Notes under the pieces: model-generated
What the model was told of the DNA's origin: nothing
Database searches by the model: none
Seen by the model: only the letters and a program-made list of their open reading frames with translations
Program-made: the position numbers and the translations under genes
Shown here: positions 47,793 through 56,673 of the stretch, in pieces
How the letters are laid out: every line of letters begins with the position of its first letter
Position numbering within the stretch: the stretch's first letter is position 1
Source: Rubrivirga sp. SAORIC476
Lineage (GTDB): Bacteria > Bacteroidota > Rhodothermia > Rhodothermales > Rubricoccaceae
Length of the DNA stretch: 64,000 nt
Direction of reading: 5' to 3'
Assembly: GCF_002283555.1 (NCBI RefSeq)
Contig: NZ_MVOI01000003.1
Location: 1,843,578 to 1,907,577 of the forward strand

Positions 47793-48872
47793 TCAGCGTC
47801 GCGTGACGTCGATGGTCCAGGTCGTCGTGAAGGTCTCGCCCCGGTCGGTGCTGGACTCGGCCAACCAGAGGTAGCGATCGGGCTCGATGTCGTAGAAGAC
47901 GAAGCGCGAGATCGTGCCGCCGAGATGGGTGTCAAACGGATGGAGCACCATCCGGTCGCCCTCCCAGACGCCGCCGAAGTCGAGCAGCGTGTTGGCGCGG
48001 TTGGTGAGGTAGAGCGACTCCCAGCGACGCTCGGCGCGGTTGTAGAGGCGGAGGATGGTGGTGGCCGCGTCGGGCAGAGTCGGGTCGAGGTCGAACCAGG
48101 AATGCTCCAGAAGGCCGTGCCCTCCGAGGGCGATGCTGGCCGTCGTCGTGGTTGGGAAGGCGACCTGCTGGCCGGTCGGGAGCGTGATCTGGTGCTGGGC
48201 GTCCCAGACGCCGAGCAGGAAGTCGAACTGGCGGGCTTCGGCCGGCAGCCCCTCGGCGGGGACGCCGTCGTCAGCGCGCACGGCCAGGAGAGGGGCGGCC
48301 GCGCGACGCGTGTACGACCGGCGCTCGTGCGGAGCCCACGTCGCGCCGTCGTCGGTGGAGGTCTCGACGGTCACCGTGAGCCCGTCGTCGGCCATCGCAT
48401 AGCGGACGCGCTCGTGGGTGAGGAGCGTTCCGCCACCCCGCCGGACGGCCGTGCGGAGCGCGAGCCCTCCCGCCTCGGCGACTCCGTCGTAGACCTCGAT
48501 GTGCTCCGTCTCGGAGCGCCCCTCGCCGAGGGCCCAGCGGTCTGGGCCGGGGCTGAACACGAGGAACGACAGCGCGTGGTCGGTGCGGCCGGGCACGGCG
48601 TCCTCCACGATGCGCCGTTCCATGAGCGCGTAGCCTCGGTTCATGTAGGTGATCTCGGCCTGGCCCGTCGCTGTGTGCGTGGTCGTGTCGGTGGGGAAGG
48701 TGGTGACGGCCACCTCCCAGGTGCCGAGGAGCGGGCGGGCCGCGTCGAGGCGGCCGTCGGCCCGGGGGCTACGATCGGTCAGGGCGTGCCCCTGGTCATG
48801 CAGGCGGCCGTCGGTCTGGGCGAGAGCGGGGAGGGCGACGAGCGCCGCGGCGAGCACAAGAAACCGGCGCAT
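47793..48872 (-). CDS. Secreted protein with two DUF1579-like lipocalin domains
   Basis: The 359-residue protein has a signal peptide (RRFLVLAAALVALPALAQ, cut near residue 18). Two similar halves follow, each with a conserved small-barrel start: LLGTWEVAVTTFPTDTTTHT near 49 and FDFLLGVWDAQHQITLPTG near 216, both followed by a repeat of the GYALMERRI / GHGLLEHSW type. This is the DUF1579/THAP4-like nitrobindin-type barrel. Ligands of family members are unclear (heme or small hydrophobic). ATG 48872 directly starts the signal peptide. It precedes the serine hydrolase by 29 nt on the same strand, so the two form an operon. Confidence 0.72.
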   Translation of the reverse strand: MRRFLVLAAALVALPALAQTDGRLHDQGHALTDRSPRADGRLDAARPLLGTWEVAVTTFPTDTTTHTATGQAEITYMNRGYALMERRIVEDAVPGRTDHALSFLVFSPGPDRWALGEGRSETEHIEVYDGVAEAGGLALRTAVRRGGGTLLTHERVRYAMADDGLTVTVETSTDDGATWAPHERRSYTRRAAAPLLAVRADDGVPAEGLPAEARQFDFLLGVWDAQHQITLPTGQQVAFPTTTTASIALGGHGLLEHSWFDLDPTLPDAATTILRLYNRAERRWESLYLTNRANTLLDFGGVWEGDRMVLHPFDTHLGGTISRFVFYDIEPDRYLWLAESSTDRGETFTTTWTIDVTRR

Positions 48873-48997
48873 AGGCGAAGAGGCTGGGTGTCGGAGGGTA
48901 GGGTGCAAGCCGTTGACGAACAAGGCATCGCGCTGTCCGTCTTCGTCCCGAGGCGCAGGGCCCATGACCCGCCGCGAGCGGGTTTGGCGGAGGACGC

Positions 48998-49004
48998 TAC
49001 GTTG
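48998..49004 (+). promoter_or_regulatory. TACGTTG -7-type box for the sulfotransferase operon
   Basis: TACGTTG lies 22 nt before the GTG start at 49027 and is followed by the CU-rich leader CCGTCCCCTCCTTTCCC. A GTTTGG at 48981-48986 is too close to be a standard -33 element. Confidence 0.42.
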
Positions 49005-49026
49005 CGCCGTCCCCTCCTTTCCCTTC

Positions 49027-49737
49027 GTGTCCGATCGTCCTCTCTACGATGTCCCTCCCGGCGGCTCGCTGGGACTGCTCGCCGCGGGCTGGCGAGGCGT
49101 CCGCGCGTGGCGAGAGGTCCGTGGTCCGCTGGGCGCCTCTCTTCCGGATGCGGCGACCGGCCCCGACCTCTCGGGCGTCTCCCTGGTGGTGGTCACGGGC
49201 CTGCCGAGGTCGGGCACCTCGATGCTGATGCAGATGCTCGCCGCGGCGGGCGTGCCGCCCTACACGGACGGGGCCCGCGAGGCCGACGCGTCCAACCCGG
49301 AGGGCTACCTCGAAGCCGAGCCCGTCATGCGCCTGGCCTATGAGTCGGGGTGGCTGCCCGAGGCCGACGGGCACGCGCTGAAGGTCGTCGCCCCGCTGCT
49401 GCCGCACCTGCCGCCGGGGCCGACGTACCGTGCTGTGCTCATCGAGCGGGACCTGCGGGAGGTGCTTCAGTCGCAAGAGGCGATGCTCAAACGAAACGGC
49501 GCGACGGCTGCCTCCGGCGCGTCGTTGCGGACGGCCTACGCGCGGTACCTCGACGCCGCGCGCGGGTGGCTGGACCGGCACGCCTCGACGCTCGTGCTCC
49601 AGCACCGCGACGTGATCGCTGCGCCCCTCCGGGCGGCCGACCAGCTCCACGCCCACCTCGGGCTCGATGGCGACCCGGCCGTGACCGCAGCCGTGATCGA
49701 CCCGTCGCTCCATCGCCAGCGTGTCTCCGATGGCTGA
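49027..49737 (+). CDS. Sulfotransferase-family protein
   Basis: The 236-residue protein has the PAPS-binding P-loop VVVTGLPRSGTSMLMQML (about residues 55-72), with AAGVPPYTDG after it, and a second cofactor element in VLIERDLREVLQSQE and RAADQLHAHLGL. These fit a short soluble sulfotransferase of the bacterial type that transfers sulfate to a sugar, lipid or peptide OH. Many enzymes of this fold have about 250-300 residues, so it is compact. The start GTG at 49027 is preceded by a CU-rich leader. It overlaps the next gene by 8 bp (ATGGCTGA), so the two products are likely made together. Confidence 0.85.
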   Translation: MSDRPLYDVPPGGSLGLLAAGWRGVRAWREVRGPLGASLPDAATGPDLSGVSLVVVTGLPRSGTSMLMQMLAAAGVPPYTDGAREADASNPEGYLEAEPVMRLAYESGWLPEADGHALKVVAPLLPHLPPGPTYRAVLIERDLREVLQSQEAMLKRNGATAASGASLRTAYARYLDAARGWLDRHASTLVLQHRDVIAAPLRAADQLHAHLGLDGDPAVTAAVIDPSLHRQRVSDG

Positions 49738-51712
49738 GCGTCTCGCCAAACGCGTTCTCCTGATCGGCTGGGACGCTGCCGACTGGAAGGTGATGTCGCC
49801 ACTGCTCGACGCGGGCAAGATGCCCGCGCTGGCATCGCTCGTCGACCGCGGGGTGATGGGCAACCTCGCGACCCTGGAGCCGCCCTTCTCCCCGATACTC
49901 TGGACCAGCATCGCGACCGGCCACACGGCCGACCGCCACGGGATCCACCACTTCGTCCAGCCCGACGAGAGCGGCACCGGCATCCGTCCCGTGCTGGGGA
50001 CCTCGCGGACGACGAAGGCGCTCTGGAACATCCTCCACCAGGAGGGGATGCGGTCGAACGTCGTCGGCTGGTGGCCGAGCCACCCGGCCGAGCCGATCCG
50101 CGGGGCCATGGTCTCGAACTTCTTCCAGACCGCGGCTTCACCGCCCGGCACCGTCCACCCGCCCGAGATCGAAGACACGCTGCTCGACCTCCGCATCGAC
50201 CTCCGGGAGCTGACGGGCAACCACCTCGTGCCGTTCATCCCGGACCTGGCCGAGATCGACCAGGAGGCCGACAAGCGCCCGCTGGCCGTCGCGCGCGCGA
50301 TCGCGGACGCGGCCAGCATCCACGCGGCGGTGACCTACCTGATGGAGACGACCGAGTGGGACCTGACGGCGGTCTACTACGACGCCATCGACCACCTCGG
50401 GCACGGCTTCATGGGCTACCACCCGCCCCAGATGGAAGGCGTCTCCGATCACGACTTCCGTCGGTACCGGCACGTCGTCGAGGCGGGGTATCGCTTCCAT
50501 GACATGATGCTGGGGCAGCTCCTCGCGCAGGTGGACGCCGACACGGCGGTGATCCTGCTCTCGGACCACGGGTTCCACTCCGACCACCTCCGGCCGCGCG
50601 TCGTGCCCCGCCATGTGCCCGCAGGCGCGGCCCTGGAGCATCGCCCGTTCGGGGCACTCGTCATGGCCGGGCCGGGCATCCGCCGCGACGAGCGGATCTA
50701 CGGCGCCGGCCTGCTCAACGTCGCCCCGACCGTCCTGACGCTGCTGGGCCTCCCGGTCGGCGCCGACATGGCGGGCGCGCCCCTCGTGCAAGCCTTCGAG
50801 GAGCCCCCGGCGTTCGAGACGATCCCGTCGTGGGAGGCGGTCGATGGCGACGACGGTCGCCACCCGGACGGTGCCCGCGCCGATCCCTGGTCCGAGCACG
50901 AGGCCGTGCAGCAACTCGTCGGGCTGGGGTACCTCGACCCGGACCAGAGCGACGCCGAGGCGGCGGCGGCGGCGGTCCGCGACGCCGCGTTCAACCTGGC
51001 GCGGGTGTACGACTCGACGGGGCGCGTGGCGGAGGCGATCCCGCTCTACGAGTCGGTCGTCGAGGCCGAGTCGCCGCACCGGGACTACTACGCGTTGGCG
51101 CTGGCGCGGGCCTACGCGGCGGACGGGCGAGTCGAAGACGCCCGCCGGGTGGTCGAAGCCTCGGTGGCGGAGGGGAGCCGCTTTCCCACCGCGGTCGCCC
51201 TGCTCCAGAGCGATCTGGCGGCGGCTGGCGGCGACCCCGACGGCGCGCTCGCCCTGCTGCAGGATCTCCCCGCATCCAGCGGCGCCTCCCCGGAGGTCCA
51301 CCTGCGGCGGGCCGATCTCCTGCTCCGCCTCGGGGACACGGAGCGGGCGGCGGAGGCCTACGAGGCGGTGCTCGCGCTCGACCCCGACAACGCCCGTGCC
51401 TACAACGGCCGCGCCGTGGTCGCCATCCAGCGGAAGGACTACGCGGCCGCCCACGACGCCGCGCTGGCAGCCGTCGCCCGGCTCTACCACTTCCCGCTGG
51501 CGCACTTCCACCTCGGCGTCGCCCTGCTCCGGCTCGGGTGGGCGGATCGGGCCGAGGACGCGTTCGCGGTCTGCCTGCGTCAGCAGCCGGGGTTCGCGCT
51601 CGCGCACCGGTGGCTCGCACGGATCTACAAGGACTACCTCCGCCAGCCGCACGATGCGAAGCGCCACTGGGAGGCGTACAGGCGGTTGTCCGCGGCGACG
51701 GGAGAGAAATAG
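49730..51712 (+). CDS. Cytoplasmic AlkP-superfamily phosphodiesterase fused to TPR repeats
   Basis: The 660-residue protein begins with an AlkP/nucleotide-pyrophosphatase domain. LLIGWDAADWKVMSPLL holds the first metal Asp, PILWTSIATGHTADRHGIHHF gives the Thr/Ser nucleophile region, YYDAIDHLGHGF holds Asp and His, and LLSDHGFHSDHL holds another Asp/His pair; the domain ends near residue 360. From about 420 there are TPR repeats (AFNLARVYDSTGRVAEAIPLYE, VHLRRADLLLRLGDTERAAEAYEAVLALDPDN, and LAHFHLGVALLRLGWADRAEDAF). No signal peptide is seen, so it should stay in the cytoplasm. It overlaps the sulfotransferase gene by 8 bp; ATG 49730 is preferred to GTG 49721. The substrate is unknown. Confidence 0.88.
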   Translation: MAERLAKRVLLIGWDAADWKVMSPLLDAGKMPALASLVDRGVMGNLATLEPPFSPILWTSIATGHTADRHGIHHFVQPDESGTGIRPVLGTSRTTKALWNILHQEGMRSNVVGWWPSHPAEPIRGAMVSNFFQTAASPPGTVHPPEIEDTLLDLRIDLRELTGNHLVPFIPDLAEIDQEADKRPLAVARAIADAASIHAAVTYLMETTEWDLTAVYYDAIDHLGHGFMGYHPPQMEGVSDHDFRRYRHVVEAGYRFHDMMLGQLLAQVDADTAVILLSDHGFHSDHLRPRVVPRHVPAGAALEHRPFGALVMAGPGIRRDERIYGAGLLNVAPTVLTLLGLPVGADMAGAPLVQAFEEPPAFETIPSWEAVDGDDGRHPDGARADPWSEHEAVQQLVGLGYLDPDQSDAEAAAAAVRDAAFNLARVYDSTGRVAEAIPLYESVVEAESPHRDYYALALARAYAADGRVEDARRVVEASVAEGSRFPTAVALLQSDLAAAGGDPDGALALLQDLPASSGASPEVHLRRADLLLRLGDTERAAEAYEAVLALDPDNARAYNGRAVVAIQRKDYAAAHDAALAAVARLYHFPLAHFHLGVALLRLGWADRAEDAFAVCLRQQPGFALAHRWLARIYKDYLRQPHDAKRHWEAYRRLSAATGEK

Positions 51713-51836
51713 CGAGGGGGTGACCCTCACAGGAACGGTTTGGCGAAGGCATGCACGATGAGCAACGCCTCGTCACCAGATGGATGCTCGAGATCCGTGC
51801 GATTCGTCTCCTCTGATTTCCAACCTCCTTCCCGCC

Positions 51837-52718
51837 ATGCTCCCGACTGCTACGCTCAACAATTCGCTCTGGTACGTCACCGCCGCTGCTGCTGCGGCGG
51901 CGCTCGGAGCCTCCGACGCCGCCGCCCAGGTCGTCTACGTCGATGTCTCCCCGGACGTCACCCTCTCCGATGCCGCCTTCGAGATCGACATCGACGGCGA
52001 CGGCGACCCGGAGTTCGCGCTCGCGGAGTCGACCCACGACCGCAATCAGATCATCCTGCTGACCGACCCGGAGTCCGGGGACTACGTGAATGGGTTGCTC
52101 GGCAACGGGTTCGTCTACCGTGGCAACTCGTACGCCTACGCGCTCCCGGTGGCTGCGGGCGAGGAGGTCTCTGCGTCCAACGCGGACCTGGTGGACCTCG
52201 GCGACTTCGCGCTGCCCATCCAGGCCTCGTTCACGTTCGAGGGCTCCGACCCGAACGACTGGCTGAGCGCCGGGGAGTCCTACGTCGGCGTCCGGTTCCG
52301 CCTCGACAACGGGGACCAGCACTACGGGTGGGTCCGCGTCGAGGCCGAGGCGGAGGGGCAGGTGCGCGTGCTCGACTACGCCTTCAACGCGACGCCAGGC
52401 GCCGCCATCATCGCCAACGCGGCCGTGGCGGTCGAGCCCGACGGGCTGGCGGAGGGCTACGGGTTCTCGCCGGTCGCCCCGAACCCGGTCACCGGCGTCT
52501 CCCGCTTCCGCCTCTCGGTCGGCCGGACGGAGACGGTGGTGGTCGAGGTGATCGATGCGCTCGGGCGCCGCGTGCGGACGCTCCACGACGGACCGCTCGC
52601 GGGCGGGGCCGAGGCCACGTTCGAGATCGCGCAGAGCGACCTCACGGCGGGCGTCTACTTCGTCCGGGTGACGGGCGAGTCCTTCACCACGTCGCGCTCC
52701 GTCACGGTCGTCCGCTAG
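51837..52718 (+). CDS. Secreted protein with T9SS type A sorting domain
   Basis: The 293-residue protein starts with a signal peptide (hydrophobic VTAAAAAAALGASDAAAQ, cut near residue 31). The mature domain of about 175 residues begins VVYVDVSPDVTLSDAAFEID and has a GDGDPEF calcium-like motif, with strands GNGFVYRGNSYAYALPV and QHYGWVRVEAEAEGQVRV. This fold is seen in several Bacteroidota cell-surface proteins of unknown role. The C-terminal Por domain runs SPVAPNPVTGVSRFRLSVG to FTTSRSVTVVR, almost the same ending as the giant beta-helix protein. It should be exported by the type IX system. The ATG follows CAACCTCCTTCCCGCC. It precedes the next secreted gene by 52 nt. Confidence 0.87.
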   Translation: MLPTATLNNSLWYVTAAAAAAALGASDAAAQVVYVDVSPDVTLSDAAFEIDIDGDGDPEFALAESTHDRNQIILLTDPESGDYVNGLLGNGFVYRGNSYAYALPVAAGEEVSASNADLVDLGDFALPIQASFTFEGSDPNDWLSAGESYVGVRFRLDNGDQHYGWVRVEAEAEGQVRVLDYAFNATPGAAIIANAAVAVEPDGLAEGYGFSPVAPNPVTGVSRFRLSVGRTETVVVEVIDALGRRVRTLHDGPLAGGAEATFEIAQSDLTAGVYFVRVTGESFTTSRSVTVVR

Positions 52719-52770
52719 CGAGCCGGCGCCCTCCCGACACGCCCCTGGCCACTCCATTCCGATCCTCCCG

Positions 52771-54153
52771 ATGAAAACCCTTCTTCTCCTGCTGCTCGCC
52801 CTCGTCGGCAGTCCGGCGGCCTTCGCGGGCGCCTCGTCCTTCGAGCCGGTCTCGTCGTCTTCCGAGGCGATGGACACCTTCACGATCCTCGTCGCTCCCA
52901 GTGGGTCGGCGGCCTATGCCTATGCCCAGACCCAGGACAACGGCTCCACCATCTTCGCCCAGTCGGCCCTCTGGCGTGCGGTCCGGGACGCGGCCGCGCT
53001 CGTCAACGAAGGCGGCGAGCGGACCGTTCTGGTCCTGGTCGCGGAGGGCGACTACCCCGGCCAGTTCGCGGCGGGCATCCAGCGCGTGCCGAAGCTCGAA
53101 AACGCGGCCGGGACGCTGAAGGTCTTCGGCGGCATGAACGACGACTTCTCGGCGCGCGACCCGTTCTCCCGGCCCTCCCGTGTCCCGACGGCCATGGGCC
53201 GCGACGGCGCCATCTTCCAGATCGCGGGCAACTCGGTCATCCGGGAGGTGGTGGTCAGCGGCCTCGTGCTCGACGCGTCGCCCTCAAACAACTACGACGT
53301 GATGTCGGGGAGCCTGCAGAAAGGGTCATCCAACAGCAACCCGGTCATCGGGTGGGCGCAGATGGAGGCCGAGCGGGTCGTGATCGCGGACAACGTCATC
53401 GCCAACGGGGCGATGGCCGGCTTCCAGATCGGCTCCACGCCGCCGGTGGCGGGCACGGGCGAGGTGGTCATCCAGAACAACGTCTTCCTCAACAACCTCC
53501 TCGCGCTCCGGACGCAGACGTTCGGTCGGCGCGCGGGCTTCCCGTACGCCCGGCTGCTCGTCCGCAACAACACGTTCGCGCTCAACTTCCCCTTCAACCC
53601 GGACCCGACCTCGTCGAACGTGTCGGCCGTCGAGTGGCACAACGACAACAGCTTCGACGAGCTGGTCTTCGAGAACAACATCTTCGCGTTCAACCCCGGC
53701 GGCGCGTTCCAGTCGGACTGGGCGCCGGACCGGCTCCCGGCGCTCACGATCCGCGACAACCTGTTCTACTTCAACGGCCCCCTGTTCGGCGAGAGCGGCG
53801 CGGGCGCGGTCATCGTCGCCGGGAAGTTCGGGACCAACCCGCAGTACATCCTGCTCGACATCGACGGCGTGCGCGACAACCTGGACGCGGAGGTGTCGGG
53901 CAACACGTTCATCGACCCGCAGCTCCGGCTGGCGCTGGTCGCGGACCAGCCCGTCGACCGGAGCTTCATCAAGGCGCAGGTCGATGAGTTGGAGGACCCG
54001 CGCGAGCTGTTCGGGTTCGGGTCGGGGCCGGTCGAGGTGTCCACGTTCGCGCCCGAGATGCTGTACGACGAGCGCGTGGTGCCGGTCACCGGTCGCCCGG
54101 CGGCCCGGCCGTACGGGATCCAGCGGAACGACGTGTGGGGCATGGACGACTAG
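52771..54153 (+). CDS. Secreted beta-helix (pectate-lyase-like) protein
   Basis: The 460-residue protein has a signal peptide (KTLLLLLLALVGSPAAFAG, cut near residue 20). A right-handed parallel beta-helix follows, with Asn-ladder strands such as VVIQNNVFLNNLLALRTQ, RLLVRNNTFALNFPF, ELVFENNIFAFNPGG and ALTIRDNLFYFNGP (about residues 230-350). No polysaccharide-lyase active site is clear, and there is no T9SS tail: the protein ends KNDVWGMDD-like (QRNDVWGMDD). It is therefore likely periplasmic or on another export route, unlike the gene just upstream. It could degrade or bind glycans. ATG 52771 starts straight at the signal. Confidence 0.82.
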   Translation: MKTLLLLLLALVGSPAAFAGASSFEPVSSSSEAMDTFTILVAPSGSAAYAYAQTQDNGSTIFAQSALWRAVRDAAALVNEGGERTVLVLVAEGDYPGQFAAGIQRVPKLENAAGTLKVFGGMNDDFSARDPFSRPSRVPTAMGRDGAIFQIAGNSVIREVVVSGLVLDASPSNNYDVMSGSLQKGSSNSNPVIGWAQMEAERVVIADNVIANGAMAGFQIGSTPPVAGTGEVVIQNNVFLNNLLALRTQTFGRRAGFPYARLLVRNNTFALNFPFNPDPTSSNVSAVEWHNDNSFDELVFENNIFAFNPGGAFQSDWAPDRLPALTIRDNLFYFNGPLFGESGAGAVIVAGKFGTNPQYILLDIDGVRDNLDAEVSGNTFIDPQLRLALVADQPVDRSFIKAQVDELEDPRELFGFGSGPVEVSTFAPEMLYDERVVPVTGRPAARPYGIQRNDVWGMDD

Positions 54154-54175
54154 GGTCCAGAGCCGGAGACCGTCC

Positions 54176-54208
54176 CGAGGGTCAGACGACGCGGTCGTCT
54201 GGCCCTCG
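54176..54208. terminator. Bidirectional hairpin between beta-helix and AarF genes
   Basis: A 15-bp stem, CGAGGG-T-CAGACGAC with GTCGTCTG-G-CCCTCG, has one T-G pair and a 3-nt loop. It lies between convergent genes and could stop both transcripts. No T run follows. Confidence 0.7.
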
Positions 54209-54258
54209 GCCACGTTCGGTCGCCTCGGGAGTCGCCCTTCGTTGCCGAGGTGGAGGCG

Positions 54259-56046
54259 CTAGCGACGCCCGGACCGCAGCGTGCCGAGCCCGAACAGCGT
54301 CGCCACGACCGTCAGCGCGAGCGCGATGCCCGCGTCGCCACCCGCATACGCGGCGTAGGCGATGCCGCCGGAGCCCACCGCGCCGACCGCGTAGGCCAGC
54401 CCGCGGACCGAGCGCGCCAGCCGCTCCGTCGCCGCCACCGACGCCGGGTCGCGGACCGCGATCTCGCCCGCCTCGGCCTTCGTGAGGACGCGATCGATCT
54501 GCGTCGGCAGGCCGAGCAGGACACGCCCGGCGGACTGGACCTCGGCCCAGATCGCCGCGCCGATGGCGGGCGCCGCCTCGCGCGTCAGCGGCTCGATGTG
54601 AGGCTGGAGCACCTTGAGCGGGTTCACGTCGGGCGCGAGCGCGCCACACAGGCCGATCAGCAGCAGCGCCGTCCGCTCCAGCAAGATCCAGTCGCGCGGG
54701 ACGCGGAACGCGGAGGCGAGGTCGGTCACCGACACGCCGAGGTCGGCCATCTGGTCGAACGTCTCGGCATGCTGCGCCATCGCGAACTCCAGCGTCAGGT
54801 CGCCCAGGCGGAAGGCCATCGGGTCGAGGTTCTTCAGCACCCGCTCGTGGACGCCCTCCACCAGCGCGCGGACGGCGGCGTCGGCCTGCATCGACCCTCC
54901 GGCGTCGGCGGTGAAGCCCATCGTGTCGAGGGCGGTCGTGACGCGGGCCGGGTTGCGCGCCAGGACGCCCGCGATCATCTCGGCCAGGCCGGTCCGCATC
55001 TCGGGCAGCAGGCGGGCGACGGCGCCGAAGTCGAGGAAGACCAACTCGAACCCGCCCGGCGCCGCGAGGTCCGGCCGGACCAGTAGGTTCCCGGGGTGGG
55101 GGTCGGCGTGGTAGAGGCCGTCGCGGAAGATCATGCCGCCGTACGCCTCCAGGATGCGCTCGGCGAGCGCCAGCCGGTCGACGCCTGCCGCGTCGAGCGC
55201 CGCCAGGTCGCCCGCCTTGATGCCGTCCACGAACTCGGTCGTCAACACGCGCCGCGACGATCGGTTGGGCACGACGGCGGGCACGGACACGCCGGCCCCG
55301 AGCATCGGCGCGATCTCGGTGCCCGAGGCGGCCTCTCGTTCGAAGTCCAACTCGCTCAGGATCACCGCCTCGATCTCGCGGAACTGCTCGCGCAGGCCGC
55401 GAATGCCGAACCACCGCCCGACCACGCGCAAGATGGTCTCGATGGCCCGCAGGTCGAGCTTCGCGATGGCGTCGATGTCGGCGTGCTGCACCTTGACCGC
55501 CACGTCGCGCAGGACCGACTGCCCGTCCCCACCGACGCCCGTCGCGAGGCGGGCGCGGTGGACCTGCGCCAGCGACGCGCTCGCCACCGGCATCGGCTGG
55601 AAGTCGACGAACAGCGCCTCGACGGGGGCGCCCAACTCCGCCTCGATGCGGGCACGGGCCATCTCGGGCGGACTCGCCGGAACGCGGTCCTGGAGGCCTT
55701 CCAGCTCGGCGCGGAAGGGCTCCGGGAGGAGGTTCGTCAGCACGCTCGCCAGCTGGCCCGCCTTGATGAACAGGCCCCGCAGACTCAGGATCGAGTCGCG
55801 GACGCGTCGCCCGTTGCGGGCATGGAGGGACGGTGCCCTGCGCGCCGCCCAGCGCTCGCCGCGGACGCGGGTCATCGCGTCGAACCACAGGTAGCTGACG
55901 GCCACGCGGAGCGCGGCCAGGTACGCCCGCCACACACGGAACCGCCGCCGCGCCGGGGCCGCGACCTCAATGTCTGGCGCGGCCCGCGTCACCCCCGAGG
56001 CGGGCACGGTCGGCGGGTCGACGAGCAGGGGCGGGGCGGGGCTCAC
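54259..56046 (-). CDS. ABC1/AarF/UbiB atypical kinase
   Basis: The 595-residue protein has the whole ADCK/UbiB signature. The KxGQ motif is in LRGLFIKAGQLASVLTNLLP (about residues 90-109). The A-rich loop is in MPVASASLAQVHRARL. The lysine is in VAVKVQHADIDAIAKLDL. YHADPHPGNLLV has the catalytic Asp, and FVFLDFGAV-type VFLDFGAVARL is the metal DFG. The N-terminal 70 residues are Pro/Ala-rich, and the C-terminus has two hydrophobic segments (GLAYAVGAVGSGGIAYAAYAG and IALALTVVATLFG). It probably supports quinone biosynthesis at the inner membrane. I chose the GTG at 56044-56046 as start; no nearby ATG fits, so this remains uncertain. Confidence 0.9.
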   Translation of the reverse strand: MSPAPPLLVDPPTVPASGVTRAAPDIEVAAPARRRFRVWRAYLAALRVAVSYLWFDAMTRVRGERWAARRAPSLHARNGRRVRDSILSLRGLFIKAGQLASVLTNLLPEPFRAELEGLQDRVPASPPEMARARIEAELGAPVEALFVDFQPMPVASASLAQVHRARLATGVGGDGQSVLRDVAVKVQHADIDAIAKLDLRAIETILRVVGRWFGIRGLREQFREIEAVILSELDFEREAASGTEIAPMLGAGVSVPAVVPNRSSRRVLTTEFVDGIKAGDLAALDAAGVDRLALAERILEAYGGMIFRDGLYHADPHPGNLLVRPDLAAPGGFELVFLDFGAVARLLPEMRTGLAEMIAGVLARNPARVTTALDTMGFTADAGGSMQADAAVRALVEGVHERVLKNLDPMAFRLGDLTLEFAMAQHAETFDQMADLGVSVTDLASAFRVPRDWILLERTALLLIGLCGALAPDVNPLKVLQPHIEPLTREAAPAIGAAIWAEVQSAGRVLLGLPTQIDRVLTKAEAGEIAVRDPASVAATERLARSVRGLAYAVGAVGSGGIAYAAYAGGDAGIALALTVVATLFGLGTLRSGRR

Positions 56047-56307
56047 AAGCGGCGGTACGAGGGACGGCCGGCTTTGTGTCCGCCGCCCTGAATCTGCACC
56101 TGCCCGTACCGAACAGGGCCTCGGACGCAGACGGCAGAACGGCCTCGTCTCCCTTCCCGGATGCCATCCACAGCCGCGCCCGGCTGACGACGAGGATGCG
56201 GCGCTGGCGCCCGGCGGCACCGTGGGGAACGGGCGTCGTGTGCGACTTCCGGTTGCCGCAACTCGGGCCGAGAGGGCCGTAGCGTGGCCCCCTCACATCG
56301 CGTCGCC

Positions 56308-56673
56308 ATGCCGATCCTGCTTCTCCGTCTCGAAGGCGCCGCTGCGCTGGTCGTCGCCACGTGGGTCTACGCGCTCGCCGGCGCATCGTGGGGGTGGTTC
56401 GCCGCGCTCCTGCTCGTGCCCGACGTGTCGATGGTCGGCTACCTGCGCGGGCCGCGCATCGGGGCGGCGGCATACAATGTGGCCCACACCTATGCTGCGC
56501 CCGCGATGCTGGCGGTGGCCTCGGTCGGCCTCGGGTGGACGCCCGGCGTCCCTGTCGCCCTGATCTGGACCGCGCACATCGGTCTTGACCGCCTGCTCGG
56601 CTACGGCCTCAAGCAGCCCGACGGCTTCCACCAGACCCACCTCGGCCCCATCGGGCCTGCTCGCCATGGCTGA
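56308..56673 (+). CDS. DUF4260 small membrane protein
   Basis: The 121-residue protein has about four hydrophobic segments and the marks of DUF4260 (a small Bacteroidota/proteobacterial family): LLRLEGAAALVVATWVYALAG, LLVPDVSMVGYLRGPRIGAAAYN, and WTAHIGLDRLLGYGLKQPDGF with TDGFHxTHLG-like DGFHQTHLG at the end. The function is unknown. ATG 56308 starts at the first helix; a box TAGCGTG lies 21 nt upstream. The last codons overlap the ATG of the dehalogenase gene (ATGGCTGA, 8 bp), so they are likely translated together. Confidence 0.86.
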   Translation: MPILLLRLEGAAALVVATWVYALAGASWGWFAALLLVPDVSMVGYLRGPRIGAAAYNVAHTYAAPAMLAVASVGLGWTPGVPVALIWTAHIGLDRLLGYGLKQPDGFHQTHLGPIGPARHG

